A stretch of DNA of 64,000 nucleotides from Hippopus hippopus (GCA_946811185.2 OX328097.1:6248242-6312241), one strand, 5' to 3'. Shown: positions 12,489 to 42,742, counted from the stretch's first letter. Made by a program: numbers and translations. Notes: a model not told the origin generated them from the sequence alone.

Positions 12489-12707
12489 TTAAAGGCATGA
12501 CAAAATTTGTAACTGGACAAAATTGAAAGTATTTGCTGATAAGACATAAATTGTAGCTCAAAAGATAATCCCTGTTATAGTGTAGAAAATATTGTGGAAA
12601 AAGGAGAAAATGCTGGTAATGAGCATTTCCTCCTTTTCCAATAATGTTTTCAAAAGCCTTCTCTTTAAGAGTAAAAAAAACGCTGGGAAAGTGTGGTTAA
12701 GAGTTAA
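12489..12707 (-). mobile_element. M1 copy, left end eroded
   Basis: The centre GCTGGTAATGAGC is mismatched; the right TTAA is intact. Confidence 0.6.
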
Positions 12708-12779
12708 ACCTGAAATGTAAAGGAACAATCTTGAGGTGCCAGAACAATGATCTAAAGTCCACAATCAATACAACACTTC

Positions 12780-13350
12780 CTAGGTATCTATACACATACA
12801 ATTTCTTGATCATGTACAAAAGCATTTTTGGCATAGCAAAACCCAGAAAATACTAAATGCTACTGGTCCCATAACAGTACAAAAGCAGCAATCAAACACA
12901 CAGGCCGAAATAATAACTCACATCAGGTGCCTTCCTTGTTCCAGATTTTGTTGTTTTTTTTTCCTTGTTTCTTCCATTTTACTTTTCTGCTTAATCAAAC
13001 TATTTCATTTTTATCCCTTTATATCTATTTTATTTTATTTCCATTACAGAATCATTTCACTAAATATCTTTCATCACATACTCATTGCTCACACTCTTAC
13101 AAGTTAATGTTTTTCTTTCATTACTTTTTTTTAGTTACGCTCTAATTGATCCTTGATATCGATGTGCCATAAAACACTAAACATTCATTCATTCTGTATT
13201 AGTTTAGTGACCATATTACTCTGATAACTTGGATGAATGAACAATTTTTGGCCCCCCTCCCCATCCTGTCACAATGACTATCATTAAACCTCAAAAACAA
13301 CTGGCAGTGCCTCGATCAGAACTCACTGCCCCTGGTTACTGCAGGCATAG
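12780..13350. other. No recognised feature
   Basis: AT-rich; the open frame near 12927 is a T/C-rich low-complexity run. Confidence 0.4.
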
Positions 13351-13355
13351 TTACA

Positions 13356-13612
13356 TATATATGAGCTATGCTCAGTGAAAAAGGGGCTTAATGCATCTGC
13401 AAAAAGTATCAACTCATGTCAGCCTGTGCAGTCCGCGTAAGCTGGCATAGGCTAAAACTTTTTACCATCTTTAAATTTTTCATACAATAAAGGTCTGTTT
13501 AACCTCCTGATTCAGTCAGTTATTTAACAAAATGGATCTTATAGATCTGTGATGATTTGCATCATGGATATGCATGAAGCCCCCTTTTCACAGATCATAG
13601 CTCACATATAGT
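13356..13612 (-). mobile_element. M3 copy
   Basis: The hairpin has diverged (CAGCCTGTGCAGTCCGCGTA); both ends are recognisable. Confidence 0.7.
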
Positions 13613-13905
13613 CATGTTTTGTACTAAAAGGTAAATTCTTTAACAAACTTTACATTTGTTGCATAGAATTACAAAAATATTGACAACAAGACAAAAATAG
13701 CTTGAACTAAGTACAAATATACAAGATACTTTGATACACATGAAACAGCAGTTAGAAACAATGATAAATAAAGAATTTGCTCAGAACCACCAAATTCTCC
13801 ATTTGCATCAATGCTTTATTCTGACTGCCTGTACAAAAAGATCTATATTTTCAAATTATTAGTTTTGTCCATACTTGTATGTAGACCAGAGAGCTCTTAA
13901 AAAGT

Positions 13906-15295
13906 TTAACTTTTTACCACAGGATCATGAGTTTTAATGAACCCGTGTAGGAAATGTTTTGAAAACATTGTGAGAAAAGGAAACAATGCTGGTAACTAGC
14001 ATTTTCTTCTTTTCCCACAATATTTTCTACCCCAGGGTTCCCTCTGGCTAATTTTTTTCTTGCACCATCATTTGTGCCAAATGAGAAAAGTTTGCGCCAA
14101 ATTGATAATTGGCGCCAGTTTTAAAATGAAAGTACATATGCAAGGGGGTGACCATAATCAAGAATTGGTCAATAAATTATCATCTAATGATTGTGTCATG
14201 AGCAATGAAATAAAAAAGAAATCATTTGTGTTAATTAGATTTCATTACTCATAAATATGTTTATTGAATGAATATAGTTCAAAAACTATTTTCGTTAACA
14301 AAGAAAAATCAACATCTATTAAGTTTAAGTAGATCTATCATCAATGTTTGTAAAACTGCAGTGACAGAAGCAGAAATAGGCCATTGAGAGCAATTTCTCC
14401 TTTTGTACCAAAGTTCTACAGAGAGACCTTTTTGAAACATAGAGAAGTTTAAATAAATGGTACAAACCAAACAACAACAAAGTCAATTTCTGAAAGCATT
14501 GTCACAAAAGTAGAAAATATTAGAGTAATTTCTTCATCTTTAACATAAATTTCAAGAGGGGAAAAAGTTACATTTTGAAATATACACAAGTATATGTTGA
14601 AAAGCAAACAAGGTTTCCAAAAGATGGGCAATCAATGGAGGAAAAGCGCTGTAGAATATTCCGAGGACTATGAAAACATTACTGTCCGGGTTTTAGTCAG
14701 TGCCGACTGAAACGCGGTCGCCATTTGTAAACTCGCTGTAAAAGTACAGATTTTATCGATTTTACCTGCGATTATGATTAATTTGGACATTTAATAATAT
14801 TCACAATTTATATTGGTCACTGTTCTTCGATACTTTCATTTTTGTAAAGTTTTCCGAAATTAATTGACATTTTTTGTCTAGCCGGAAGTTTTTGTTTCTG
14901 AAAGTGTACGTATTTTCGGATAGTAAGGTGTATATCTTAAATGACATCTATCTGTTAAGTAATTTGAATAAGTTGATGCGATAGTTTACTGGTTTATTTC
15001 AAGATTATCGATGGATCGATGGCTGTCATTCATTCATGCATTGCGGGGATGGAGACCAGTGTCAAAATGTACAGAACCCCGATATGAAAAAATATCGGCG
15101 CCAGCCATTTTCGCCAATCGGCGTTTTCTTGCACCACATTTAAAAATCTATCGCAAATGGCGCCAAATGCGAAGCCCAGCGGGAACCCTGCTACCCTTTC
15201 AAAGACATTCATCATTTGATCCACAGCTTTTTTGTTATCTGCAAATGCTTTCAACTTGGACTAGTCTAAAATTTTGTTGTGTGGTACAGAGTTAA
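13906..15295 (+). mobile_element. M1 copy split by the 1.16-kb element
   Basis: The left part is 13906-14032 and the right part resumes at 15191 with CTACCCTTTCAAAGAC, ending GTGGTACAGAGTTAA. Confidence 0.75.
14033..15190. mobile_element. 1.16-kb inverted-repeat DNA element, copy 1 (complete)
   Basis: Starts CAGGGTTCCC and ends GGGAACCCTG, with further ..CTGG / CCAG.. symmetry and ATTTGGCGCC-rich subterminal repeats at both ends. It splits an M1 copy, and CTACCC is present on both sides (14027-14032 and 15191-15196), which fixes the borders and a 6-bp target duplication. No transposase reading frame, so it is non-autonomous. The superfamily is not assigned. Confidence 0.82.
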
Positions 15296-15577
15296 AAAAT
15301 CCCAAATCTGCAAGACAAATATTCTGATTGGTAATCTCTTTACCAGACAACAAAATTTTAGACTTGCCTTAATTGAAAGCATTTGCAGATTACAAGTTCA
15401 AAGTGGCTGAAATTATGGGATTTTTCAGTGAAAGAAAAGAAAACATTGTGGGAAATAAAGAATGCTGGTACAGATAATCTCTGACAATGTTAATCAAAGA
15501 TCAGACTACATGATCTTAATCTACACAGTCTGCAAAAGAATCTAACGTTAAACTCAGCATTAAACAGGTTAATCCTT

Positions 15578-15800
15578 TCCCGAACAATTCCATGTTTCAA
15601 TTAACCTGGGGAAGAAAATCTTTTGGAAACATTGTGGGAACAGAGGAAAATGCTGGTACCAGTGTTATTATTTTACCCTTTTCCTGCAGTGTTTTCTATT
15701 TCTAAAGGTCTGATCCCATCACTTGAGCCAGCTCAAGTTTGTTTCACATAAACACTTCCAATTGGGCTGGGTATAACATTTTGTCACTTAGTAAAGAGCT
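15578..15800 (+). mobile_element. M1 copy, diverged, presenilin 3' flank
   Basis: Recognisable hairpin arms around GCTGGTACCAG with the centre lost. Lies downstream of the presenilin stop. Confidence 0.55.
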
Positions 15801-15861
15801 AGGAACCATGAAGTTTGTGCATACAGAGTGATGACTAACTTGACTAACAAAATGTATCATT

Positions 15862-16085
15862 TTAACTTGTTACCAAAAGGACATTTTAAACTTGTCTAAA
15901 TTGAAAGCATTTGCAGACCACAAAATAAATCAACCCAAATATTGGAATCTGTTTTAGAATGGGTAGAAAACATTGTGGGAAAAGGAGAAAATACTGGACC
16001 AGTATTTTCTCCTTTTCCAACAACATTTTCAAAAGGCTTCTTTCTCAGGGCTGTCAAAACTCAAGATTGTAGGGCATAGAATTAA
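15862..16085 (-). mobile_element. M1 copy with shortened loop
   Basis: TTAA at both ends. The centre is ATACTGGACCAGTAT, two bases short, leaving an even palindrome. Confidence 0.7.
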
Positions 16086-16160
16086 ACAGCTAAGGCTTAT
16101 ACATAGAAAGTATAACTGCATATTTTCAAAGGGCTGAATATTAAGTGGTAGTCTTGAATC

Positions 16161-16370
16161 TTTGACTCTTTTTCTACACAACAAAAATGTAGACTTGTCC
16201 AAACTGATAGAAGTTGCAGATGACAATTATAGCATGGCTCAAATGATGGAATTTATCTTTGATAGGGTAGTAAACACTGTGTACCAGCACTTTCTCCTTT
16301 TCCAACAATGTTTTCAAGAGCCTTCTTTCTCAAGGTCATTAAGATTTAGGATTGTAAGGTAAAGGGTTAA
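16161..16370 (-). mobile_element. M1 copy, left hairpin arm deleted
   Basis: Jumps from GTAAACACTGTG to TACCAGCACTTTCTCC; the right end GTAAAGGGTTAA is intact. Confidence 0.6.
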
Positions 16371-16459
16371 AACATTATTTGTTTAACAAATTTTTTGTTG
16401 TGAAAACTCATTCAATTTGTTTCACCAGGACAATGCCAATCAGTTCCAACAACAAATCT

Positions 16460-16690
16460 TAATTCCCCTTTTACCAAACATTCCTGTATTTTAATGACCT
16501 GTACAGGAAAAGCCTTTGATCATACTGTGGAAAAAGGAGAAAATGCTGATAACCAGCAATTTTTTCTGCTTCCCAAAATGTTTTCTACCCTTTCAAAGAC
16601 AAATTCATCATGTAAGCCATAATCAAGTTGGCATCTGCAATTGCTTTAAATCTAGTTTGTCAAATTTTCTTCTCTGGTAAAGTGTTCGTA
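16460..16690 (+). mobile_element. M1 copy just past the presenilin stop codon
   Basis: Plus-type centre GATAACCAGC. Lies within about 100 nt of the stop at 16778 and may be part of the transcript's 3' UTR. Confidence 0.6.
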
Positions 16691-16777
16691 ATTAAGGTGA
16701 TAGAATTTGTGGACACCCAAATCAATTCCCCCTGTTTGCACCTCAGTATTTCTGAAAAGTCAACCCCTAAAATAGCA

Positions 16778-34716
<17,939 letters not shown>

Positions 34717-34977
34717 GAAGCTGAACCATTGGGATCAATAAGCACCTTTAGAAGATAGCAAATAGCGCTGAATAAATCTAGCAGATTATTTAAAGTCTAG
34801 AAGTAAGATCCAAATAATTGCAGTTTCAATGTTGCTTTTGTCTATAATCTCTAAGCAATGCAGACAGTGTAGGTCAAAGATCAGACTGCACATTTTGTAC
34901 AGTCTGATCTTGATCTACATGGGCTGCAAAGGCAACTTTTGTTGTGAAAGATGCTTTAAGGGCTAATTGTACAATGT

Positions 34978-35208
34978 TTAACCCTTTCCTACATGATAAA
35001 CTTTTAGACTTATCAACATTGAAAGCACTCACAGAGTACAAGTTTTACGTGGCTAAAAAAATGAGATTTACTTTTAAAAGGGTAGAAAACATTGTCAGAA
35101 AAGGAGAAAATGCTGGTTCACCAACATTTTCTCCTTTTCCTACAATGTTTTAAACAGCTGTCTCTTTCAGAGAAGTTAAAACTTGGGATTGTAAGATAAG
35201 GGGGTTAA
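34978..35208 (-). mobile_element. M1 copy upstream of presenilin
   Basis: TTAA at both ends; centre GCTGGTTCACCAAC. Two more diverged plus-orientation copies follow to about 35465 and from 35470 to about 35955. Confidence 0.7.
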
Positions 35209-35957
35209 GCCCTTATTGAACAATCCTTTAACTGAATGACCTTGAGGGAGTTACCTTTTGAAAACTTTTTTATGGAAAAAGGAGAAAATGCCTTTTAAAA
35301 ACTTTCTTGGACAAATAGAAAATGTTGGTAACCTGTTCTTGTCCTTTATCCATTATGTTTCCTGCCCTTTCAAAGCATCCTTGCTGGATGAGATCATACT
35401 GAATTTGTTCTCTGCAAATGCTTTCAAAAAGGATGGACTCTAAAATTTTGTCATTTGGTAAAGAAGAGATTTCACAACTTTGAGGAAGAAGGCTTTTGAA
35501 AACATTGTAAGAAAGGAGAAAATGCTAGTAAGCAGCATTTTATCCTTTTCCTACAATATTTTCTTTCCTTGAAAAGACAAATTTAAGTTCTAAATTCAAG
35601 TGTAATTTGTCCTCTGCCATTTCTTTCTACTAACACAAATCTTTTTAGAGACCAAGCCAAATACATGTACAGGTGAAACCAATGACAGACATAAATAAGT
35701 GCTTGTTTGCCATGATATACTGAAATAATGTTAAAAAAGGTATAAAACAGAATTATATCAATCCATTTGACAAATCTAAAATATGTCCATTTGTGACTCC
35801 TAAACAAGGGTTTCTTCCTTTAATCAGGTAACCAACATTTTCTCCTTTTCCCACAATGTTTTCTATTCTTTCTGATAAAAGTCCCATCCCTTGTGCCACA
35901 TTAAATCTGTCATCTGAAAATGCTTTGATTTTGTACAAGTCTAAATGAGAGTTTAAC

Positions 35958-36092
35958 ACACCTGAAATTTTTTTCAGTTATTACACAGCAGCCCTCGTTT
36001 CAAGTCTGCCTTGGATTTTACCAGTACAAGACTGGGGCTCTTAAGTGTCTTGCCGAAGAACACTCCCATAAAAACCCCATGCCTGAAGTGAA
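35958..36092 (-). mobile_element. SINE fragment
   Basis: Matches the body of the 43485 copy (ACCAGTACAAGACTGGGGCT, CCAAGGA-like CCGAAGAACACTCCCA); the head is missing. Confidence 0.6.
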
Positions 36093-36199
36093 ACATGAAA
36101 TAACATAAGAAGGTTGGAAAATACACATACCTTTCATAAATTTGTATCCAAATCATTTTAAGAAATGGAGATTTTGCTTATTACAACTATTTTCTTCTG

Positions 36200-36480
36200 T
36201 TTTGAATTTGTTTGTTTGTATTGGAGTTTATCACCATTTTAACAGCTTAGGTCATATCATGGCGGTCAGTGACCCACCCATGTGTTTCCTGGCTTTCTCA
36301 AACCAGTACTGATACAACTTTCTTTCCAAAGCCACTGACTACTTTTCTCACGTGCATCAGAGGTGAGAGGCGAAAAATCGCCGGAAAGAAAGTTCTCCCC
36401 AACCGTGTATCAAACCCGCAACCTCCAGGTCACAAGTCAGATATGCTAACCACTGAGCTATCCGGCCGGGCTCTTCTCCT
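36200..36480 (-). mobile_element. tRNA-derived SINE, same subfamily as 51340
   Basis: Reverse-oriented; the head (GATAGCTCAGTGGTTAGCAT in minus sense) lies near 36465 and the CCAATACAAACAAACAAATT tail near 36200. Confidence 0.78.
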
Positions 36481-36721
36481 GTATTGAAACATGAAAAAGC
36501 TCTCCTATTTAGTCACTTACTTCGTCACACAATTCCGCGTTAAATCCTGCGAAAGGAAGTTCTTAATGCTACATTTTTTGGTAAACAGTATTTACTACTT
36601 TTCCCATAATGTTTTCTATTCTTTGAAGGATAAATTTCATACCTATGCAATACCAAGTTTGTCATCTGCAAATAGTACTTTCAATTTGCAATTTAATCTA
36701 CATTTCATTGTTTGGAAAAGA

Positions 36722-36955
36722 GTTTACCCTTTACCAGACGACAAAACTCTTGACTGATTCAAATAGACAGCATTGCAAAATTTTGCAAATGACCAATAGA
36801 AGGTGACCTATATGATGATATCTGTCCATGACAGGGTGGAAAACATTGTGGGAAAAGGAGAAAATGCTGGTTACCAGCGTTTCCTCCTTTTCTACAATGC
36901 TTTCAAAAGCCCTTATTCTCAGTTGTTAAATTTCAGATTGTGTGATAAGGGTTAA
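36722..36955 (-). mobile_element. M1 copy abutting a plus-oriented remnant (36535-36725)
   Basis: The two copies meet at GAGTTTACCCTTTACC, a mutated shared TTAA. Confidence 0.65.
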
Positions 36956-37264
36956 AATATCATATTTGTGTGGTTACTGATTACAGAAAAATATCAAAGA
37001 ATGATGCATCATGATGAAATCTCAGCATATATTATAAATGTAAATCTGTCTACATTATCTTACAATTTTTTTTTATTTTAAATCAATAATAATGTATATA
37101 GGGGAAAGGAAATTTACACAACATTGTCACAGTTGAAAAAGAAAATCCCCACAGCAAGCTATTTTGTTGTTTCCAATACTTTTTAACAAATTCATGCTAA
37201 ATACACATATCATGCAATCTTATATTTCCTTTGATAAGTCTTATTCCCTCTCATGATCTTCAAA

Positions 37265-37420
37265 AAGCCTGAATTGTGTGAGAGACCGCTCTGTAGGGTA
37301 GAGCATCAGCCTCTCAAATCTCAAGGTTCTGGGTTCAACTCCCTGATGAGTGGGGGTCAACTTCTGGAACTCCCCAAATCTTGACACAAGTACTGGTCGA
37401 AATTTCTAAATAATCATTTG
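37265..37420 (+). mobile_element. tRNA-like SINE fragment
   Basis: TAGGGTAGAGCATCAGCCTC and GGTTCTGGGTTCAACTCCC look like A- and B-box regions of a tRNA-derived head. A folded tRNA with a CCA-ready acceptor stem was not found, so it is not called a tRNA gene. Confidence 0.5.
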
Positions 37421-37470
37421 AGAGAGATTAATATGTAAGTTCAAAGAACTTTGATATTGTGAAATAAATG

Positions 37471-37960
37471 AGCTGCGTTTTGGCAAAGGGGGTTTAACTC
37501 TTTACCACATAATCATGATTTTTAACGACCCTGAGGAGGAAGCCTTTTGAAAACACTGTGGGAAAAGGAGAAAATGCTGGTAACCAGCATTTTCTCCTTT
37601 TCCCACAATGTTTTCTGCCCTATTAAAGAAAAATATCATCATTTGAGCTATACTTATTTTGTCATCTGCAAATGCTTTCAATATGGTTGAGTCCAAAATT
37701 TTGTTGTTTGGTAAAGGATTAATGCATCTCTGTGATGCATTATTCAACGCAAGTCATCTCATGGTCATAGCTCCATAAAATCCATTTTGTCTAACAACCA
37801 ACTGAACTATGAGGTAGAATGATCCTTCGACATTGCAGAAAATTTACAAAAAGCAAAAAGTTTCAACACAGGTAAGCCTGTGCAGACTGCACAGGCTGAC
37901 CTTGGTCAATAATTTTTGCAGGAGAATTACGCCCCTTTTTCACAGAACATGGCCCAAATA
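37471..37960 (+). mobile_element. M3 copy interrupted by M1
   Basis: Parts 37471-37493 and 37723-37960 flank the M1 insertion. The hairpin CAGCCTGTGCAGACTGCACA is near 37875. Confidence 0.72.
37494..37722 (+). mobile_element. M1 copy inserted into an M3 element
   Basis: The host M3 copy reads GGCAAAGGGGG up to 37493 and resumes AATGCATCTC after 37720. The consensus GGGGGCTTAATGCATC shows that the target was TTAA. Confidence 0.82.
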
Positions 37961-38082
37961 AGTTTATCCAAGAGAGTCTGATAATTTTTATTTCTTGGAA
38001 ACTTAGTGCCAGATGTGAAATTAGTAAAAGAACAGGGACAGCTTACAGAAATGAACAGAGAATATAGATTCTTGTCTTCACC

Positions 38083-38288
38083 CTTATCCTGCTAAATAAG
38101 TAAAACGAAAGTTTCAACCCAATAGTAAAAACCAAGACTTTTCTTTTTGAAAAGTACTTTTGGGGGACAGATATCTCCTTATTGGACAGTGTAGATTCAA
38201 GATCAGACTGCACATTCTGTGCAGTCTGATCTTGATCTACGCTGTCCGCAAAAGTTCCGTAAGTTGCGCTTAGTAGCCTAAGGGTTAA
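38083..38288 (+). mobile_element. M2 element
   Basis: CACCCTTATCCTGCTAAAT to AGCCTAAGGGTTAA; the left TTAA is mutated. Confidence 0.72.
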
Positions 38289-39489
38289 AACTATCTGCAC
38301 ATATTTAACCCTTTACCAAACACTACTTTGGCCCCCAATGTTTTCCTTTCACCACACTTTTTCTAACCTTGTAACTCTTTCCCAGATGACAAAATTTTGG
38401 GCCGAATGAAAAAAATTTGCATCTCAAATCTTGATATGGCTCAAATCTTAGAATTTGTATATGATTAGATTCAGAAACATAGAAAAAAGGAGAAAATACT
38501 GTTTTTCAAAAGCATTCTTTTTCAGGGTTAATAAAACACAAGACTGTTTGGTAAAGAGATCAAAATAGTCAAACCACTCTAGCCACATTTAAGCTGTCAA
38601 AATGCTTTCAAATTGGACCAGACACATTTTCCATTTTCTGGTAGAGTTAATTCACAAAAACTATTTTGCAGGCTTACATTGTTTGTATTTTTTTCCCCTA
38701 CCATTTATGTAGTGAAATTGTGTATAATTTTTTCATTATATATAACAACACCAAAAGCCTATCACATGCAACATGAGATAACTAGATTGCCACTTAATCC
38801 TTTACCAAACAACCTGATGTTTTCACAATCATTCAAAAGAGAAGGCTTGAAAACATTGTAAGAAAAAGAGAAGATGCAGGTAACAAGCATTTTCTCTCAT
38901 TCCATAATGTTTTATATGCTTTCAAAGAATAATGTATTTGTTGTCTGCTACAAGATTTCAATTTGACATTTCTAATATTTTGTTGTTGGTAGAGACTTAG
39001 GCCTAGTAAATATAAATGACCATGCCATATCCATCACAACATCAAATTTACCTTGAAACTCGCCCTCCTTGAAATAAATACTGATATATATATAAAAAAA
39101 ATCACATCAACTTCAATAACAAAGTTCATACTTGTTTTTGTCATATATTAAGCTTTAAAATTTTCACAAACAATGTTTTCTACCCTTTCAAGGACATATC
39201 AAGAAAGTTATTTCCATTTTTTTTGTCACTTTGTTAAGGTACCCAAAATATAACTCTATGGCTGTTTTGTTAAATCATTCCATGAACAAGTAGGAAGTGT
39301 AGATCAGTGATCAGATGGGTTTTTTTGTGCAATCTGATCTTCACTATGAATGAAAGCAAACTTAGTGGTGCACATTACTATAAGAGTCATTATATCTTTC
39401 TATCAAGCAGGAAACTATATGATTCAATTTGCGACAGATATCTGAGTAACGGCAGTATTCTGCCATGGAATTTACAGAGAGGAGCCAAT

Positions 39490-39780
39490 TATCCTTTGAA
39501 TCCTTTACCACACTGTAAAATTTTAGACCTGTCCAAATTGAAAGAATTTACTAATGATAATTCTAATGTTTTCAAATTGTAGTACTCTTCTTTGAATAGG
39601 TAGAAAACATTGTGGGAAAAGGAGGAAATGCTGGTTACCAGCATTTTCTCTTTTTCCCACAATATTTTAGAAAGCATTGTGGGAAAAGGAGAAAATGCTG
39701 GTTACCATCATTTTCTCTTTTTTCCACGATGTTTTCAAAAGTTAGTTTTAAAACACAGGATTGTGAGGTAAAGGGTGAAC
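39490..39780 (-). mobile_element. M1 copy with tandem duplicated hairpin core
   Basis: Cores at about 39605-39668 and 39672-39735, each with a GGTTACC centre. A further minus copy follows directly (39776 to about 39990). Confidence 0.7.
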
Positions 39781-40117
39781 TCTTTACTAAACAACAAAAT
39801 CATAGACTAGTTCATATTGAAAGCCTTTGCAGAAGACAAAATAAATATGACTGAAATATTGAAATCTGTTTCTGAAAGGGTAGAAAATATGGGTATAGGA
39901 GAAAATGATGGTTACCAGCACATTCTCCTTGTCACAGAATGTTTTCAAAAGGCCTCTTTCTGAGGGTCATTAGGTTGGGATTTGGTGGTACATGTATATT
40001 AAATTTTAAGATCTTTCTTCATAATACTGCTTCTTTAAGTTTATTTACAAAAATTTCTTTTTATAGTTTTCAGATCATGAATTTTCACAGGGATGTAAAT
40101 CTATTAAGCAAATTTCA

Positions 40118-40350
40118 CCTGAACCCTTTACCAAATGACAAAAATTTAGACTTGTGTACTTGAATAAAGAGTTGTAGAAGACAAATTCAGTGTTGCTCAA
40201 AGGTTGGAATTTGTCTATAATGTAGTAGAAAACATCGTGAGAAAAGGACAAAATGCGGATGACCAGCATTTTCTCCTTTTCCCACCATATTTTCAAATGC
40301 CTGTCACCTCCAGGTCATCAGACTTAGGATTTTGAGGTAATGGCATAAGA
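40118..40350 (-). mobile_element. M1 copy, diverged
   Basis: Hairpin arms ACATCGTGAGAAAAGGACAA / TTTTCTCCTTTTCCCACCAT. Two more decayed copies follow at 40363-40600 and 40625-40830. Confidence 0.6.
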
Positions 40351-41099
40351 TGCCATAGGGTTTTACTCTTTACCAGACAACACACTTTTGGACTTGTTCA
40401 AATTAAAAGCATTTATAGATGACAAATTAATTATAACTCAAATGCCAATTTTTGTCTTTCATAAGATTGAATAGCATACATTGTTGGAAAAGGAGAAGTT
40501 GCTGGTTATTAGCATTTAATCCTTTTCAATTGATGTTATATCAGCTGTTATCTGCAGGGAAGACATCAAAATATGTGAATGTTTGATAAAGGGTTAAATC
40601 ATCAGCTGAACATTTTACAGAGCGTCTTAACTCTTTACCAAATACCATAATTTCAGACTTTCACATAGTGAAACCCTGGTAACCAGCATTTCCTTCTTTT
40701 TCTCTATTTTCCACACTGTCATACATATACATCTACATTTTGAGACACGGTTATTTTATCATCTGCAAATGCTGTTAATTTGTAAGAGTAAAAATATTGT
40801 CATCCTGTCGAGTACATGGTCAATAGGTTAATTTTCCTTGTTGGGTGAGTCACATGAGTTTGGGCAAAAACAGTGAGTTTAGAATCTTTATAAATCTGAA
40901 TACAGTATGTTCAAATACAAGTCTACATACCAGAAAAAATAATGTGTGTATCGTGGTATGGAAGAAATAAAACAAGCTGAATGTGTTAAATACAGTAAAA
41001 CTATTTTCTTCCTTGTTCTTCAATATTTTTCTTTACATTTGACAACCGGAAGTAACTGTTTCAGTTCGTCACCGTGCTTGAGGGGGTATGAGTAAATAG

Positions 41100-41720
41100 C
41101 GAAAATAGCCTATTTTCGCGAAAATAGCTTTCCTGCTACGAAAACAGCTTTCCTGCTACGAAAACAGCATGTCAAAAGGAATGAAAATGTAGTGTCTAGA
41201 AATATTTATGTTGCATATTTAATTGTTAAAGGAGGAGTATATTATTGCAATATTCCAATGTGTTCCCAAATTCACGCAGGAATGAAATTTTGGCATAATA
41301 CAAAATTATTTTCTAATTTTCTAGTTTATCTTCACATTCATTTTCAGGGCTTTATACACAAAACTACTTTAACTGGAAAAAAAAAAAGTTTTTTCTCCAT
41401 GAAAATAGCTTCCTTTGGACCAAAAAGTCCCAAGTTCCTTCTTGTGCACAGATTTTGTTAACTTTGTTTTTCATTGCTTATGTATTCCAATTCAATCAAC
41501 TAAGTGTTCTTATATTTAATTGTACATCCTCGATGGTAACTTCCCTATGAAAATAGCTTTTTACTAAGATTCCAGTATTAAATGAAAGACAAAGCAGTTA
41601 ATTAGGAAAAAAAAATAAAAAAACAATAACAAAAAAAAAAAAAAAAAAAAAAATCATCATCATGATGCACAAAACAAAAGACTTGGTCGAACCAATTTCT
41701 AATTTAATTGGAAAACATGT

Positions 41721-41766
<46 letters not shown>

Positions 41767-42066
41767 ATCGTGCAAAAGAAGGAATTAAGGACCTTTTGGC
41801 TAAAACAATCTATTTTCGTAGGAAGTAAGTATTTTTATCCAGTCTTGGTGGTTAAAGCCCTGAAAATGAATGTTAAGATTAACTGGAAAATACTTGTCAA
41901 ATTTCATTTTTGCATTAAAACGTGAACACATTGGAATATTTTTAAAATACACCATTCCTTAACAATTGAATATGCACCATAAATGTTCGAGATACAACAT
42001 AATAAGTCATATGAAAAGCAATTTTCGTTGCAGGAAAGCTATTTTCGCGAAAATAGGCTATTTTCG
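41100..42066. mobile_element. 970-bp element with about 37-bp terminal inverted repeats
   Basis: Left end from CGAAAATAGCCTATTTTCGC, right end its reverse complement (42026-42066). A 20-bp unit (GCTTTCCTGCTACGAAAACA) is duplicated inside the left end. The interior is AT-rich with two long A runs (about 41633-41654 and 41725-41762) and no credible gene. It lies just upstream of the first located CCDC167 exon. Confidence 0.75.
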
Positions 42067-42742
42067 GTATATAGTGATACCTGTGACTGTAAGAAGCAAA
42101 ATGCTGTAAAATATACTAGTATTTGACACGTTTGATATCCAATAAAGATGCCCACAATTGTATCACAGGTATATAGATATCGGTCAGTTACTCCTTAAAC
42201 TGATAAATGATTGACAATAGTTATTTTTTTTTTTGTATGATCAAAAACCTGTCTGCAGTGATAATGCAAATACAGGAGATGCTAACATTGTCTTGGTTTA
42301 TTGCAGAACTGAACTAAATCTAGAGGAAAGAATTAAAAATTATTTTTCATGGTTTTGTTGATCTTCGAACCTGACACTTGACTTGATTCAGATTATACAG
42401 CGAAGAATATGTGAATTTTTTTTGTTAGATAGTCCGGCTGTTTGAAACAATCCAAACCCAGGCATAGGGCACAAAGCATAATGTAACTTTGTTTCTTTCT
42501 TAAGGAATACATGTATTTTGTCTAACAACCAAATGATTCATAAGGTAGGCTGGTCCTTTGACATGCAGAAAATCTACCGATTGTAAAAATTTTGACCCAT
42601 ATCAGCCTGCATGGACTACACTGACTGGCACAGGTGGACCCTTTTTGCAGTTAAATTCATTAAGCACCCATTTCACAGAGCATGGCTCATTCATGTATGA
42701 TTCTTTTATTTTTGCCTGGGTAAATTATATTTCTGTTTATAG

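Noticed and set aside
37265..37420. tRNA gene
   Set aside because: A- and B-box-like sequence exists, but no closed acceptor stem or full cloverleaf; better explained as a SINE head. The same applies to 51360, 54365, 58380 and 61650.
38613..38861. Hydrophobic 82-codon open frame as a membrane protein
   Set aside because: It spans T-rich intergenic DNA and the start of an M1 copy, with no splice context or family motif.
41040..41110. First exon of CCDC167
   Set aside because: The ATG near 41088 is followed by a stop after three codons; no suitable start plus phase-0 donor was found.
41662..41925. Open frame with a long lysine run
   Set aside because: The run is a poly(A) tract inside the inverted-repeat element; no other sign of coding.
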